From assembly GCA_019359175.1 (NCBI GenBank), contig JAHHHU010000003.1, positions 62,001-126,000 of the forward strand: a stretch of DNA of 64,000 nt, given 5' to 3'. Under the pieces are notes generated by a model. The model was not told where the DNA came from. It did not search any database and was given only the letters and a program-made list of their open reading frames with translations. Numbering within the stretch: the stretch's first letter is position 1; each line of letters starts with the position of its first letter. This document shows, piece by piece, positions 1-8,537 of this stretch. Source of the stretch: Phormidium tanganyikae FI6-MK23 (lineage in GTDB: Bacteria > Cyanobacteriota > Cyanobacteriia > Leptolyngbyales > Leptolyngbyaceae). The position numbers and the translations under genes were made by a program.

Positions 1-922
1 AGGTTCGCCCTAACCGCCCAATTAAACCATCGATCGTGCCTCGCAAACAAGCATAAACCTTGAGTTTTCGCGGAGGTGTCTCGTAGTATCGAATGTGCCG
101 TAAATTCTGTTTGAGCATTCTCAAGCGATGCAGAATCGCTTGCTTGCGTAGCTTCCTCGGAGCCATGCGGGTTGAGAGAAACGTATGATTTCGCGAACTG
201 TAGTAATAGCGGAGCGCTGAGGCAGTGTGTGTCACAATTTCTTGCTGACTAAACGGACATTTGACCGTATGCGTTTTGCCGAGTTCGTGCTTGAGAATGG
301 CAAGCTTGCTCACTAAAATTCGATAGTGATTCTGGCGGAGTGTTAAACAGTAAAACCAGTCCACCGCATCTAAAAATAAGCTATCGAGCGGCAATGGGTT
401 GTTTTTTGCAGCCGCGATCGAGAGCAAACTTCCTGAAGTAATCAGCGCGTCACACTCGTAAAAATCAAGCGAATCGTCGATTTTCGGTGGCTCAAAATCG
501 TAGCCGTTCCAGTCGCTTCCGTGGATTGGCAGATTCCTATAAGTATCGATCGGCAAAGGAGCCACAATCCCGATCGGACTGTTTAGACTCTCTTGCGCTT
601 GATACAGATCGACTAACTTCTTGAGCAAATCTGGATCATCCGGCGTGCTGTCTTGATCAAACAGCCAAAGTAAATCGAATTTTTGCTCGATCGCCCAAGC
701 AACCGCAATTTTCATCCCGCCTGCAACTCCGATATTTTCGGGATGATGCTCGACAATGATTCGCATTGATGAATCGAGCAGGGAAGTTCGAGAATTATCA
801 ACGATCAGGATTTGCTCGATCGAGTAATGTTGTCGATCGAGCAGTTGAACACATCGCATCACAGCCTGTTGATCCTCAAAGGCTGTAATATAAGCGGCAA
901 CTCTGAGCGATCGTTCTGACAT
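1..922 (-). CDS. Family 2 glycosyltransferase, rhamnosyltransferase-like (partial, 3' end outside window)
   Basis: I translated this open frame by hand from the ATG at 922. It stays open to base 1, so the C-terminus is missing. The product begins MSERSLRVAAYITAFEDQQ, followed by a GT-A core with IVDNS and an acidic LFDQDSTPDD stretch (DxD-type nucleotide-sugar/metal site). The basic later part (RYYYSSRN, then many Arg/Lys) resembles the tail of bacterial rhamnosyltransferase-like GT2 enzymes. Inferred role: transfer of a sugar to a surface glycan at the inner face of the membrane. It lies 29 bases downstream of the other GT2 gene on the same strand, which suggests one operon. Substrate unknown. 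Confidence 0.85.
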   Translation of the reverse strand, partial: MSERSLRVAAYITAFEDQQAVMRCVQLLDRQHYSIEQILIVDNSRTSLLDSSMRIIVEHHPENIGVAGGMKIAVAWAIEQKFDLLWLFDQDSTPDDPDLLKKLVDLYQAQESLNSPIGIVAPLPIDTYRNLPIHGSDWNGYDFEPPKIDDSLDFYECDALITSGSLLSIAAAKNNPLPLDSLFLDAVDWFYCLTLRQNHYRILVSKLAILKHELGKTHTVKCPFSQQEIVTHTASALRYYYSSRNHTFLSTRMAPRKLRKQAILHRLRMLKQNLRHIRYYETPPRKLKVYACLRGTIDGLIGRLGRT

Positions 923-951
923 TTCTCGATTCCTAAAACACGACAGCAAGA

Positions 952-2073
952 CTAGACTTCGGGCATAGCTGAATTGAGCAGCTTATTACGAATGCGAATC
1001 CAACGCCGCCGAATCCGCCAAAATTTACTCGATTTCATCGCCTCGATCATTTGATTGGCTTCATGCAGGTGGCTCTGGACTTCGATCAGTTTGAGCTTAA
1101 AGGCATCCTGCTGGACTCGGCTAAAGTTCTGAATCACCGGACAAGCGGGTTCGGTTTCTACATCCTGTCGCCAAGAACCAAACAATCGCGGCGAATTTGG
1201 GCAACGTGCGGCTAAATCTGGAAACCTCTCCAGCAAGTAGCGTGATAGATTCAATCGATAGTGATTGGTGGAATGAATCATCGATGACGTATGGACACGA
1301 TATTGGCTGAGAACCTTTGGCAAATAGCGGCAAGACTCCGCAGATTGAGCAATCTTGAGCCATAGCTCGTAATCTTCCCATCCGAACCAGCCATATTCGA
1401 TCAGTTCTGTCGCGTATCCGCCTAGCTGAATGACTTTTGCTCGATCGAACATTGCCATCGCATCAATATAGGGATCTTCAACCAGCGATTCGACATCCCA
1501 CGATCGACAAGACAACTGCCCCAAACTTTTTCCGGTGAGATTGTCGAATTTGTTGAGCGCAGCATACACACTCACGCCGCCAAACTCTACGATCGCTTTG
1601 TGCAGTTCCACCAAACATTCTGGCTCAATCTTATTGTCTGCATCCAGGACGAACACATAAGGCGAACGCGCTAACCGAAATCCGACATTTCGCGCATCTG
1701 CAAGCCCAGTATTGACGGTCTTTTTCACCAAGCACACTGGATCACCCGTCTGCTCTAAATAGTGCGTCACCAATTCCGCCGAACCATCCGTCGAGCAATC
1801 ATCAATGACTAAAATCTCGATCGATGAAGGTAAGCCGTTTCGCTGGGTTTGCTTGACGCTTTCAAGACACTCTAGAATGTAAGACTCATAGTTAAACAGC
1901 GTAATCAACACCGTTACCGAAGGCGTTTCAACAGAAGCATATGCCGCATTGTGAATCACATTCCAAGGCGCAATTCCCTGCTCTAAGCAAGACTGGGCTG
2001 CCATTAAGCGGGCATTCACCTGAATCTGCTTGAGCAGTAATGTATCCGTTACGGAAGTACTTGTACTCATCAT
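952..2073 (-). CDS. Family 2 glycosyltransferase
   Basis: The 373-aa protein has a GT-A fold signature: VTVLITLFNYESYI at about residue 53, IEILVIDDCSTDGS, then ARNVGFRLA and the catalytic acidic motif VLDADN (about residue 142). GWFGWEDYELWLK further on matches the aromatic/acidic acceptor-side motif of GT2 enzymes. The C-terminal ~60 residues are charged and probably helical. There is no membrane segment. Two consecutive ATG codons (2073, 2070) could start it. It precedes the partial GT2 on the same strand by 29 bases, so the pair probably serves one surface-polysaccharide or O-antigen pathway. Acceptor and donor cannot be told from sequence. Confidence 0.9.
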   Translation of the reverse strand: MMSTSTSVTDTLLLKQIQVNARLMAAQSCLEQGIAPWNVIHNAAYASVETPSVTVLITLFNYESYILECLESVKQTQRNGLPSSIEILVIDDCSTDGSAELVTHYLEQTGDPVCLVKKTVNTGLADARNVGFRLARSPYVFVLDADNKIEPECLVELHKAIVEFGGVSVYAALNKFDNLTGKSLGQLSCRSWDVESLVEDPYIDAMAMFDRAKVIQLGGYATELIEYGWFGWEDYELWLKIAQSAESCRYLPKVLSQYRVHTSSMIHSTNHYRLNLSRYLLERFPDLAARCPNSPRLFGSWRQDVETEPACPVIQNFSRVQQDAFKLKLIEVQSHLHEANQMIEAMKSSKFWRIRRRWIRIRNKLLNSAMPEV

Positions 2074-2323
2074 TGCTTCTGTCGTTTTGTCTCTAGCCGA
2101 CCTTCATAGCCAAAATCTCAAATGAGTGTAGCACCTAACGTCTGTGGATGCGCCAAGCCTCAGTGTTTCAACTCAGCTAGAGAGCTGAATTTATTTAACG
2201 GGGAATAGAGGATTGAAATTCAAGCTTTATCAACCCAGGTAGAATTGATAGATTGACGCTGTTGAGGATGCTAGAAGAGTATTGAAAGCTTTTCGCTCTC
2301 TCGCCCTGGATTAAGAATCTATT
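2074..2323. other. Divergent intergenic region, promoter area
   Basis: This stretch separates the glycosyltransferase pair (minus) from the solute-binding protein gene (plus). With repeat element A (2324-2514) and a 56-base leader it makes a 497-base gap. No convincing ORF or RNA gene was seen. It probably holds the glycosyltransferase promoter, but no box is clear enough to name. Confidence 0.4.
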
Positions 2324-2514
2324 GTGTACATAGCAAGTTGTTTATCGCTTCGTTTGGGTCGGCTTCTGCCCCCTAAATCCCCAAATTTGGGGAACTTTGA
2401 AACTGAGAAATTCCTCGGTGTTCTGGAAACTCCTTCTACTCAAAGTCCCCCAGAATGGGGGACTTTGAGGGCGAGAGGTCTAGGCGGTAACGGATCAATC
2501 GACTTGGTGTACAC
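2324..2514. repeat. Repeat element A: MITE-like palindromic element
   Basis: The ends read gtgtacatagcaagttg (2324) and, on the other strand, gtgtacaccaagtcgat (from 2514 inward), an imperfect terminal inverted repeat. Inside are two facing arms, CCCCCTAAATCCCCAAATTT and a complementary-like CCCCAGAATGGGGGACTTTG block, so the RNA could fold into a long hairpin. Element D (37855-38012) carries the same right end, GATCAATCGACTT plus ACACGGTAG, in opposite orientation. A short ORF here is only a translation of the repeat. No transposase is present. Confidence 0.75.
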
Positions 2515-2570
2515 GGTAGACCTTCATAATTGATCGTTAAATTCTCATTTTTCAGCAGGATGCCCTAAGA

Positions 2571-3722
2571 ATGGATCGACGCAGTTTTCTACTCGGAATC
2601 GCAGCACTCAGCACCACGCTCACCGGATGTAATAGTCCAAATCAGTCAGCGTTCCGAGTCCGCTTGCTCAAAAATTCGATTCCAGTTCAGCTTCCCAATC
2701 AATTTCGTAATCAACTGACAGAATTTAAAGAAACACCGATCAATTTCAAGCCCGAAAGTCAGCTTCAAACCTTGTTTACCAGTCTGCAAACCTGGAAACA
2801 GCAGGCAGGCAAAGTCGCGCCCGATCGCTCTTTTAATCTTCCCTTTGTCTCCAATTCAGAAGATCCAGTTCCCGATCTGATCACAATGGGCGATTACTGG
2901 CTTTCCGTCGCGATTCGCCAAAAGCTGATCCAGCCGCTCGATCCGAAAACCTGGCAATTGTGGAACCAACTCCCCGATCGCTGGAAACAAGTCGTCACTC
3001 GCGAGAATCAAGTGTGGGGCGCACCGTATCGCTGGGGGGCAACGGTGATTGTGTATCGAACGGATATTTTTCGCGATCGCAATCTCAAACCGCCGCAAGA
3101 CTGGGCAGATCTCTGGCGCGAGGATTTACGCGAACGAATTGCCCTACTCGATCAGCCACGAGAAACGATCGGGCTAACGCTGAAAAAACTCGGTCAATCT
3201 TACAACACCGCTGATCTGAGCAAGATTTCAAACTTAGAGGCAGAACTCAGCGCTTTGAATCGCCAAACTCGGTTTTATAGTACCGATTCAGGATTGCAGT
3301 CGCTGTTAGTCGATGATGTTTGGATGGCGGTGGCTTGGTCTACGGATGTTTTGCAAGCGATGAAACGCAATTCTACGATCGCTGCCGTTTTTCCCAATTC
3401 CGGCAGTGCATTGTTTACTGATCTTTGGGTGCGTCCGGCGACTGTTTCCAATCAAGATAAAGCGATTCAATCCTTACTCGCGCAGTGGATTAGCTTCTGT
3501 TGGCAACCGTCGATCGCGCCGCAACTCTCACTCTTGAGTCAAGCCGCTTCGCCAATTCTTTCGACGTTAGATCCAGCAACTTTGCCGGAGTCGCTTCGCC
3601 AAAATTCTCTGCTTGTCCCGTCATCACAACTGCTCGATCGCAGTGAATTTCTCGAACCGATCAGCGATGCCACGATCGAGCAATATCGCACGCTCTGGGC
3701 TAAAATCCGAGCGTCGGTTTAG
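2571..3722 (+). CDS. Extracellular solute-binding lipoprotein, PotD/PotF-like
   Basis: The 383-aa protein starts MDRRSFLLGIAALSTTLTGC, an RR-containing export signal ending in a lipobox (LTGC, Cys20). It is therefore probably exported, perhaps by Tat, and lipid-anchored. The rest reads as a periplasmic binding-protein fold: a DLITMGDYW segment, WGAPYRWGATVIVYRTDIF (the characteristic YRWG...VYRTD hinge strand) and DDVWMAVAWSTDVLQ. This pattern fits the ABC polyamine/iron-type binding proteins common in cyanobacteria. No permease or ATPase gene is adjacent, so ligand and partner are unknown. Its last 23 bases overlap the convergent gene at 3700. Confidence 0.8.
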   Translation: MDRRSFLLGIAALSTTLTGCNSPNQSAFRVRLLKNSIPVQLPNQFRNQLTEFKETPINFKPESQLQTLFTSLQTWKQQAGKVAPDRSFNLPFVSNSEDPVPDLITMGDYWLSVAIRQKLIQPLDPKTWQLWNQLPDRWKQVVTRENQVWGAPYRWGATVIVYRTDIFRDRNLKPPQDWADLWREDLRERIALLDQPRETIGLTLKKLGQSYNTADLSKISNLEAELSALNRQTRFYSTDSGLQSLLVDDVWMAVAWSTDVLQAMKRNSTIAAVFPNSGSALFTDLWVRPATVSNQDKAIQSLLAQWISFCWQPSIAPQLSLLSQAASPILSTLDPATLPESLRQNSLLVPSSQLLDRSEFLEPISDATIEQYRTLWAKIRASV

Positions 3723-4287
3723 TGGGCGACCAGAAATTCGTTCTTGCCAACTGATCGAAGGACGTACAAGAGATCGCTTTCGATTCGATCTCTTTTTCTG
3801 CCACGGCTGCACCAAAATTGCACGTATAGGCTGCAAGAATTCCACCTTGGGGATCAAACACGCGCAGATTGTAGCCGTAGCCTGAAGTTGCAGTGCCAAA
3901 TTTTTTGATGAACTCATAGCGATCGAAGAAATCCAGCAAGCTCCAAAGCTGAGAATTCACCACGACATCGACCCGATTCGATTCGCCGTTTCCCTCACAC
4001 GCTAGCCAGCCATCGACCAAACGCCGCCCATACTTATCCTGTGCCGCAATCTGATCGCGAATCCACCACAAACTCGGCTCAGTTAGCTCGGATTGATCGA
4101 TCTTCGTGTTGGTGATGCCTGGGGTCGTCGGTGTACACATTCCCTGCTGCGCCAATTCTGGATTAAAAGGAGTCGTAGAAGGTTCGATCGCAGGTTTAGC
4201 AAAGACAGCCTGACTCATCACCCCAACCATTAAACTCGCTCTGAAAAAATGGTGTAACACTGTTGGGATAAGGTGTTGATATGTCAT
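3700..4287 (-). CDS. Exported hypothetical protein
   Basis: The protein has 195 aa. Residues 1-30 form a Sec-type signal peptide ending SQAVFA, so the product is probably periplasmic. The mature part is soluble with three Cys (in GMCTP, WLACEG and AISCTS) that could form disulfides, and a patterned core WWIRDQIAAQDKYGRRLVDGWL followed by YGYNLRVFD. I do not recognise the family. The frame overlaps the 3' end of the solute-binding gene by 23 bases tail to tail. The clean signal peptide and cyanobacterial-looking codon use favour a real gene. Confidence 0.7.
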   Translation of the reverse strand: MTYQHLIPTVLHHFFRASLMVGVMSQAVFAKPAIEPSTTPFNPELAQQGMCTPTTPGITNTKIDQSELTEPSLWWIRDQIAAQDKYGRRLVDGWLACEGNGESNRVDVVVNSQLWSLLDFFDRYEFIKKFGTATSGYGYNLRVFDPQGGILAAYTCNFGAAVAEKEIESKAISCTSFDQLARTNFWSPTKPTLGF

Positions 4288-4373
4288 AGTTAGTTCGTCG
4301 GATTTGCCGAATGACGCTGATTTGCGAGCGGAAGTGCCTGTTCTTGTTGTAATCTAACTTTTCTTAAAACTCC

Positions 4374-4796
4374 ATGTTCGATCCTCTTCGTCGCCTGAAA
4401 TATTTGCCTTGGACTGAATTGCTCCAGGTGGCACTCGTTACGATCGGGTTTACGATTCCGATCGATTGGCTATTTGTCCAAGCGGTTCAGGTTCCGGCAC
4501 TGCGTCCAACGATCGCTCAATTGTTTAATTCACCGCTGAGTTTGCTGATCTTTTTGGGGGCTGCGGTGGGCGTAGGAGCGTTGGCGGTGGCGATTATAGA
4601 GCGCTGGTTTCGGCAAATTGTGATCACCAATTCAAGCCTCTGGGCGTTGGTTCCCTGTCTCGCTTTGTGCTTGTGGCTGCGATCGTTTTTACCGGAATCG
4701 GTTTTTCCGCAACTGTTGACCCCCGTTTTGAGTTTTGAATCGCTGATCGGCGTTGTTCTGGGTGTGTTTTGGAAAGGAAAATCTTACTGGCGATGA
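4374..4796 (+). CDS. Small membrane protein of unknown function
   Basis: The protein has 140 aa with about four hydrophobic segments: residues ~15-35, ~58-78, ~85-105 and ~115-132. It is probably an integral inner-membrane (or thylakoid) protein. No catalytic motif is visible. It lies 61 bases upstream of the DUF456 membrane-protein gene on the same strand and is probably cotranscribed with it. Family not recognised. Confidence 0.7.
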   Translation: MFDPLRRLKYLPWTELLQVALVTIGFTIPIDWLFVQAVQVPALRPTIAQLFNSPLSLLIFLGAAVGVGALAVAIIERWFRQIVITNSSLWALVPCLALCLWLRSFLPESVFPQLLTPVLSFESLIGVVLGVFWKGKSYWR

Positions 4797-4857
4797 CTCA
4801 ACTTGTTGCCGCGATACGTTACCTTGGTCTTGACCCCGATTACTCAAAGGATTTGGA

Positions 4858-5397
4858 ATGGTTGCCCTGTATTGTGTCTTGCTGATTGCCATGCTGGTTG
4901 GAATCGTTGGCGCAGTGGTTCCTGGAATTCCGGGGACGAGCGTGATTTTGGCATCGATCGTCATTTGGGGTGCAGTTCGAGGATTTTCGGATGTGACGAT
5001 CGCGCTCGCGGTTGGGGTTTTGGTCTTTTTGTTGAGCTTGGGGATTGATTTTCTCGCAACGTATTGGGGCGCAAAAAAAGCGGGTGCAAGCAATTGGGGA
5101 CAAATTGGCGCGTTTGTCGGATTTATTCTTGGATTTTTGGGATTTCTGCCGACTTTACCGATCGGGGGCCCGTTGGGTCCGATCGTGGGAATCTTTTTCG
5201 GCCCGCTGGTCGGTGCGATCGTGGGTGAATTTCTCTATTGCAAAGATGCCATGATCGCGGTCAAAGCTGGAGTTGGAATTGTCGTTGGTTCAGTGATCGG
5301 AAATCTCATTCAAGGCGTTTTAGCGATCGTGACCGTTGCGATTTTCATTTTCACGACTTTTCCACAAGTACAAGCCGCTGTTCAAATGATGGATTAG
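4858..5397 (+). CDS. DUF456 family membrane protein
   Basis: The 179-aa protein is almost entirely hydrophobic with Gly/Pro-rich repeats. VVPGIPGTSVILASIVIWG and GPLGPIVGIFFGPLVGAIVGE are the duplicated half-motifs typical of DUF456 proteins. Five to six membrane segments are expected. An AAAGGA site lies seven bases before the ATG. An earlier ATG at 4794 is in another frame. Function of the family is unknown; the Gly-zipper pattern suggests a small channel- or scaffold-like membrane protein. It is followed six bases later by arfB, so coupling is likely. Confidence 0.85.
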   Translation: MVALYCVLLIAMLVGIVGAVVPGIPGTSVILASIVIWGAVRGFSDVTIALAVGVLVFLLSLGIDFLATYWGAKKAGASNWGQIGAFVGFILGFLGFLPTLPIGGPLGPIVGIFFGPLVGAIVGEFLYCKDAMIAVKAGVGIVVGSVIGNLIQGVLAIVTVAIFIFTTFPQVQAAVQMMD

Positions 5398-5403
5398 TTA
5401 ACA

Positions 5404-5817
5404 ATGCTGCAAATTTCTAAAACGATCGCTCTACCTGATTCAGAGATCGAACTTAGTGCGATTCGTTCACAAGGCGCAGGCGGGCAAAACGTGAACAAAG
5501 TTGCAACCGCAATTCACTTGCGCTTTGATATTGCAGCTTCTTCATTGCCCGATCGCATTAAAACCCGGCTTTTGGAACGCAATGACAGTCGCATCACCAA
5601 AGAAGGCATTGTTGTGATCAAAGCACAATCACAACGCTCTCAGGAACAGAATCGTGAAGAAGCACTGAAGCGGTTAAAGGATTTGATTCAAAGCGCGATC
5701 GTGGTTCCGAAAAAACGCAGACCAACGATTCCAAGTCGGAGATCTCAAGAGAAGCGACTTGATAGCAAAACGAAACGAGGACAGACCAAAGCGATGAGAG
5801 GAAAAGTTACGGAATAG
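5404..5817 (+). CDS. arfB: Alternative ribosome-rescue peptidyl-tRNA hydrolase ArfB (YaeJ)
   Basis: This 137-aa protein carries the class I release-factor catalytic loop: QGAGGQNVNKVATAIHLRF, with GGQ at about residues 27-29. It lacks the codon-recognition domains of RF1/RF2. A Lys/Arg-rich C-terminal tail (KKRRPTIPSRRSQEKR onward) is the element ArfB inserts into the empty mRNA channel of stalled ribosomes. Length and layout match ArfB (~140 aa). It hydrolyses peptidyl-tRNA on non-stop ribosomes in the cytosol. It starts six bases after the DUF456 gene. Confidence 0.92.
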   Translation: MLQISKTIALPDSEIELSAIRSQGAGGQNVNKVATAIHLRFDIAASSLPDRIKTRLLERNDSRITKEGIVVIKAQSQRSQEQNREEALKRLKDLIQSAIVVPKKRRPTIPSRRSQEKRLDSKTKRGQTKAMRGKVTE

Positions 5818-5829
5818 CGATCGCTAAAT

Positions 5830-6039
5830 CTAAAACACTCGATAGTAGGAAAGAATTTCAAATAACAATGCAGCGACGATCGGAACGACGATCGGAATCA
5901 CAACCACAAATCCCCATTTATCGAATCGAACGGGTTGATCTTTTGGTTTGAGAAAATACACGCCTGCTGCAATTCCGCCGATCGTGCAAATAATCCCAAA
6001 CACAAGGAAAATAACGAATCCTGACTGCGGTACTCCCAT
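5830..6039 (-). CDS. Small two-helix membrane protein
   Basis: About 69 aa from the inner start MGVPQSGF (6039); the frame is open to an upstream ATG at 6066. I prefer 6039 because the residues before it are polar and the upstream ATG is followed at once by element B. Two hydrophobic helices are evident: VIFLVFGIICTIGGIAAGVY and a second one around VVVIPIVVPIVAALLF. Function unknown; a housekeeping membrane peptide is plausible. Confidence 0.55.
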   Translation of the reverse strand: MGVPQSGFVIFLVFGIICTIGGIAAGVYFLKPKDQPVRFDKWGFVVVIPIVVPIVAALLFEILSYYRVF

Positions 6040-6067
6040 ATCTTTACCATTGCGGCTACATTTCATG

Positions 6068-6250
6068 TTAAAGCGAGTTCGACAAAAGTGGTTCGCTTCG
6101 CTTGTGACTTCGGGAAGCCCCCTAAATCCTCCATTCTGGGGGACTTTGAATCGGAATCTTTGGCTTAAAGTCCCCAGAATGAGGGATTTAGGGGGCAGAA
6201 GCCGACTGAAACGGAGCGAGAGAACTCGTCGAACTGGCGTTCATGTTAAA
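6068..6250. repeat. Repeat element B: palindromic element flanked by 15-bp direct repeats
   Basis: Two long imperfect arms face each other. The left is cgagttcgacaaaag ... CCCCCTAAATCC; the right is GGATTTAGGGGGCAGAAGCC ... gagagaactcgtcgaactgg. The arms pair over much of the element. The direct repeat TTCATGTTAAAGCGA brackets it at 6062-6076 and 6240-6254 and may be a target-site duplication. The terminal sequence (AGTTCGAC...AGTTCTCTC) recurs at the ends of element E (42231-42434), while the interior matches elements A, C and D. Confidence 0.75.
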
Positions 6251-6290
6251 GCGATCGAGATTCTAGGCTTCTCTAGCCGCTGATAGGTTT

Positions 6291-8537
6291 TTACGTCGAG
6301 TGAATGGGAAGTTTCACCGTAAAGATTGTCCAACGATTTTCGCTCGTTACCTCGATCGTGCCTTGCAGCGATTCGACTAATTTTTGCACTAATGCGAGTC
6401 CTAGCCCTGAACCGCCTTGCTTCCAAGGATCAGCTTTGGGAACTCGATAAAATCGCTCAAAAATCTGCGATCGGGCTTCTTCTGCAATCTCGACACCAGA
6501 GTTTTTTACGCTCAGTTCGACGTGAGGCGTAACCCAATCGACTGATACGACGATTTGTTCATTGGGTGGAGTGTACTTGCAGGCATTGTTGATCAGTTCA
6601 ACTATGATTCGATCGAGTGCTCCTTGATCGCTATTTAATCGCGGGAGAGAAGGATCAATGACTAAAGTAAAAGTCTGCTGGCGGGATTCGGTTCGTCGAT
6701 CGAAGGATTCTAATAGTGCAGGTAGCCAAGTGTGAAGATCGATCGGCGCAATGTCGAATGATTGCTGTCCAGATTCTAAGCGCTGAAGATCTAGCAGAGT
6801 ATTGACTAAGTCTGATTCACGATTGCATTCGTTATCTAAGATTCTTAAGTAATGTTCTTTCTGTATTTCAGTTTTTGCAATCTTTAGAAGCTGGATTGCT
6901 ATTTTCATATTCGTTAGCGGTGTTCTCAGTTCATGAGAAACGGTGCTTAAGTATTCATCTTTAAGATCACTAAGTTGATTCAATTCAGTGATTTGATCGC
7001 CTAAATCTAGTGCGATCGATTTCCAAAGCGTGATGTCTTCTATCACAATCAAAACGCGATCGGTACGAGTCTCTAACGGCTCGATCTGAAAACAAAACCA
7101 TTGATCCTGCCGTCGTTTCTCGATCGTGATCGGTTGAGGATTTCTCAGAAGTTGTTGCCATTCGTTCATTCCGATCCAGCTTGGAACCAAAATCGGTTCG
7201 AGCAAACTGCCCACTTTAATGTTTAACAATGACGCTGCAATCGGGTTACAAAACCAAACTCGCCCCTCCAAATCAGACGCGATTAATCCAATCGACAGAC
7301 TTCGTGCGACCGCGGCTTGAGTCGTTTCAGATCGACCTAATCGATCTACTAGCGTTGTCAATTGTGTTAATCGCTGCATCGAAGTCGCTGGCGAAAACTG
7401 ATCTAAATCTTCAATCGGTCGAGTCACAAGGGCAGATTCATAACGTTGCCGAAGTTGATTCGATTGGCGTTGTAGAGCAATATTCATTCTTGATCGCTCT
7501 ATCAATACCGTTGCAATTGCACTACTCATCATCAAGCCGATAGGTAATACAACCGGAGGCAGATAATTCACTTTTAGCAAGACAACACTAATGCCAACCC
7601 AACCCGCTACCGCAAACGTCGTGATCGCAAATTGGATTCCGGTTCGCCAATAGCTCAACAACACACTAAAACCAATGCCCCCGATCGCAAAAAACAAAAG
7701 CGTCATTTCTCCGAGCGAGATCGGCTTCAATGTATTTCTTTGCAATACGTTATCGATCAGCGTTGCTTGAAGATGCACCCCACTCGCGGGAGGATTGCGA
7801 TCGAATGGAGTTGGAGCCGCATTGATCGCCGCCGCAGTCACTCCTATCACCACAATTTTGTGCCGAAATGCAGCAGCCGGAACTTCCCCGCGCACCACAC
7901 TCGCAAACGAATAGTGAGGAATCCGCTCCGCCCGTCCCGTCCAATTTAGCCACAACCGCTGGCTGAGATCTGGAACCGCGATCGCCTCTCTTAGCATCGA
8001 ATAAGTCATCGTTGCTGCGACCCCAAACGCCCAAACGCGATTCGCTTGCGGTTCAATCGATCGCGTCACGCCATCCTCATCAGGCTGAATCCGAATATGT
8101 CCGCTCCCCACTGCCGCTATTTGAAATTTGGGAACGGGAAGCAACGGTACGCCTGGTTCAGCCTCTCCTTGCGCCAAAATCACTCGATTCGATCGATCGA
8201 TCGCTTTCGCAAGCGCGGTATCTTCTGGAGTTGGCTCGGAGAGTAGTATGTCGATCGCAATCACACTCGCATCCGCTTGAGTCAGTCGATCGATTAAATT
8301 CACGTATTCAGTTCTCTTCCAGGGAAATCGCCCGATTTGCTTCAGGCTGGTATCGTCGATCGTCACCAATACCAGACGATCGTCCCATTGGCGCTCTCCC
8401 CGCAGTCGAAACAGCGATGTATACGCCACTTGTTCGAGTGGCTTAATCAGACCGACATTCAGCAAACCCGCCATCAGAATCGTTGCGATCGCGCCTGGAA
8501 GCAAGCGCCATCCGACCTCACCGAAACGCCAGTTCAT
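6291..8537 (-). CDS. CHASE2-PAS sensor histidine kinase
   Basis: The 748-aa protein has an N-terminal membrane helix (~10-33), a CHASE2 extracytoplasmic sensor (DDRLVLVTIDDTSLKQIGR at ~53 to ~270) and three closely spaced membrane helices (~280-350). A PAS-like region (~400-505) and a HisKA domain follow, with the phospho-acceptor His in STVSHELRTPLTN near residue 530. The HATPase has the N box NNACKYTPPNEQ and the G box GGSGLGLALVQK. It signals across the membrane, but no cognate regulator is adjacent. The start overlaps the FecR gene end by 20 bases, so the two are translationally coupled and may form one sensing unit. Confidence 0.92.
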   Translation of the reverse strand: MNWRFGEVGWRLLPGAIATILMAGLLNVGLIKPLEQVAYTSLFRLRGERQWDDRLVLVTIDDTSLKQIGRFPWKRTEYVNLIDRLTQADASVIAIDILLSEPTPEDTALAKAIDRSNRVILAQGEAEPGVPLLPVPKFQIAAVGSGHIRIQPDEDGVTRSIEPQANRVWAFGVAATMTYSMLREAIAVPDLSQRLWLNWTGRAERIPHYSFASVVRGEVPAAAFRHKIVVIGVTAAAINAAPTPFDRNPPASGVHLQATLIDNVLQRNTLKPISLGEMTLLFFAIGGIGFSVLLSYWRTGIQFAITTFAVAGWVGISVVLLKVNYLPPVVLPIGLMMSSAIATVLIERSRMNIALQRQSNQLRQRYESALVTRPIEDLDQFSPATSMQRLTQLTTLVDRLGRSETTQAAVARSLSIGLIASDLEGRVWFCNPIAASLLNIKVGSLLEPILVPSWIGMNEWQQLLRNPQPITIEKRRQDQWFCFQIEPLETRTDRVLIVIEDITLWKSIALDLGDQITELNQLSDLKDEYLSTVSHELRTPLTNMKIAIQLLKIAKTEIQKEHYLRILDNECNRESDLVNTLLDLQRLESGQQSFDIAPIDLHTWLPALLESFDRRTESRQQTFTLVIDPSLPRLNSDQGALDRIIVELINNACKYTPPNEQIVVSVDWVTPHVELSVKNSGVEIAEEARSQIFERFYRVPKADPWKQGGSGLGLALVQKLVESLQGTIEVTSENRWTIFTVKLPIHST

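Noticed and set aside
2324-2533. 69-codon plus-strand ORF
   Set aside because: It is a translation of repeat element A, with no ribosome site and no sensible protein pattern.
5948-6283. 111-codon plus-strand ORF
   Set aside because: It runs through the antisense of the small membrane gene and element B, so it is a shadow.
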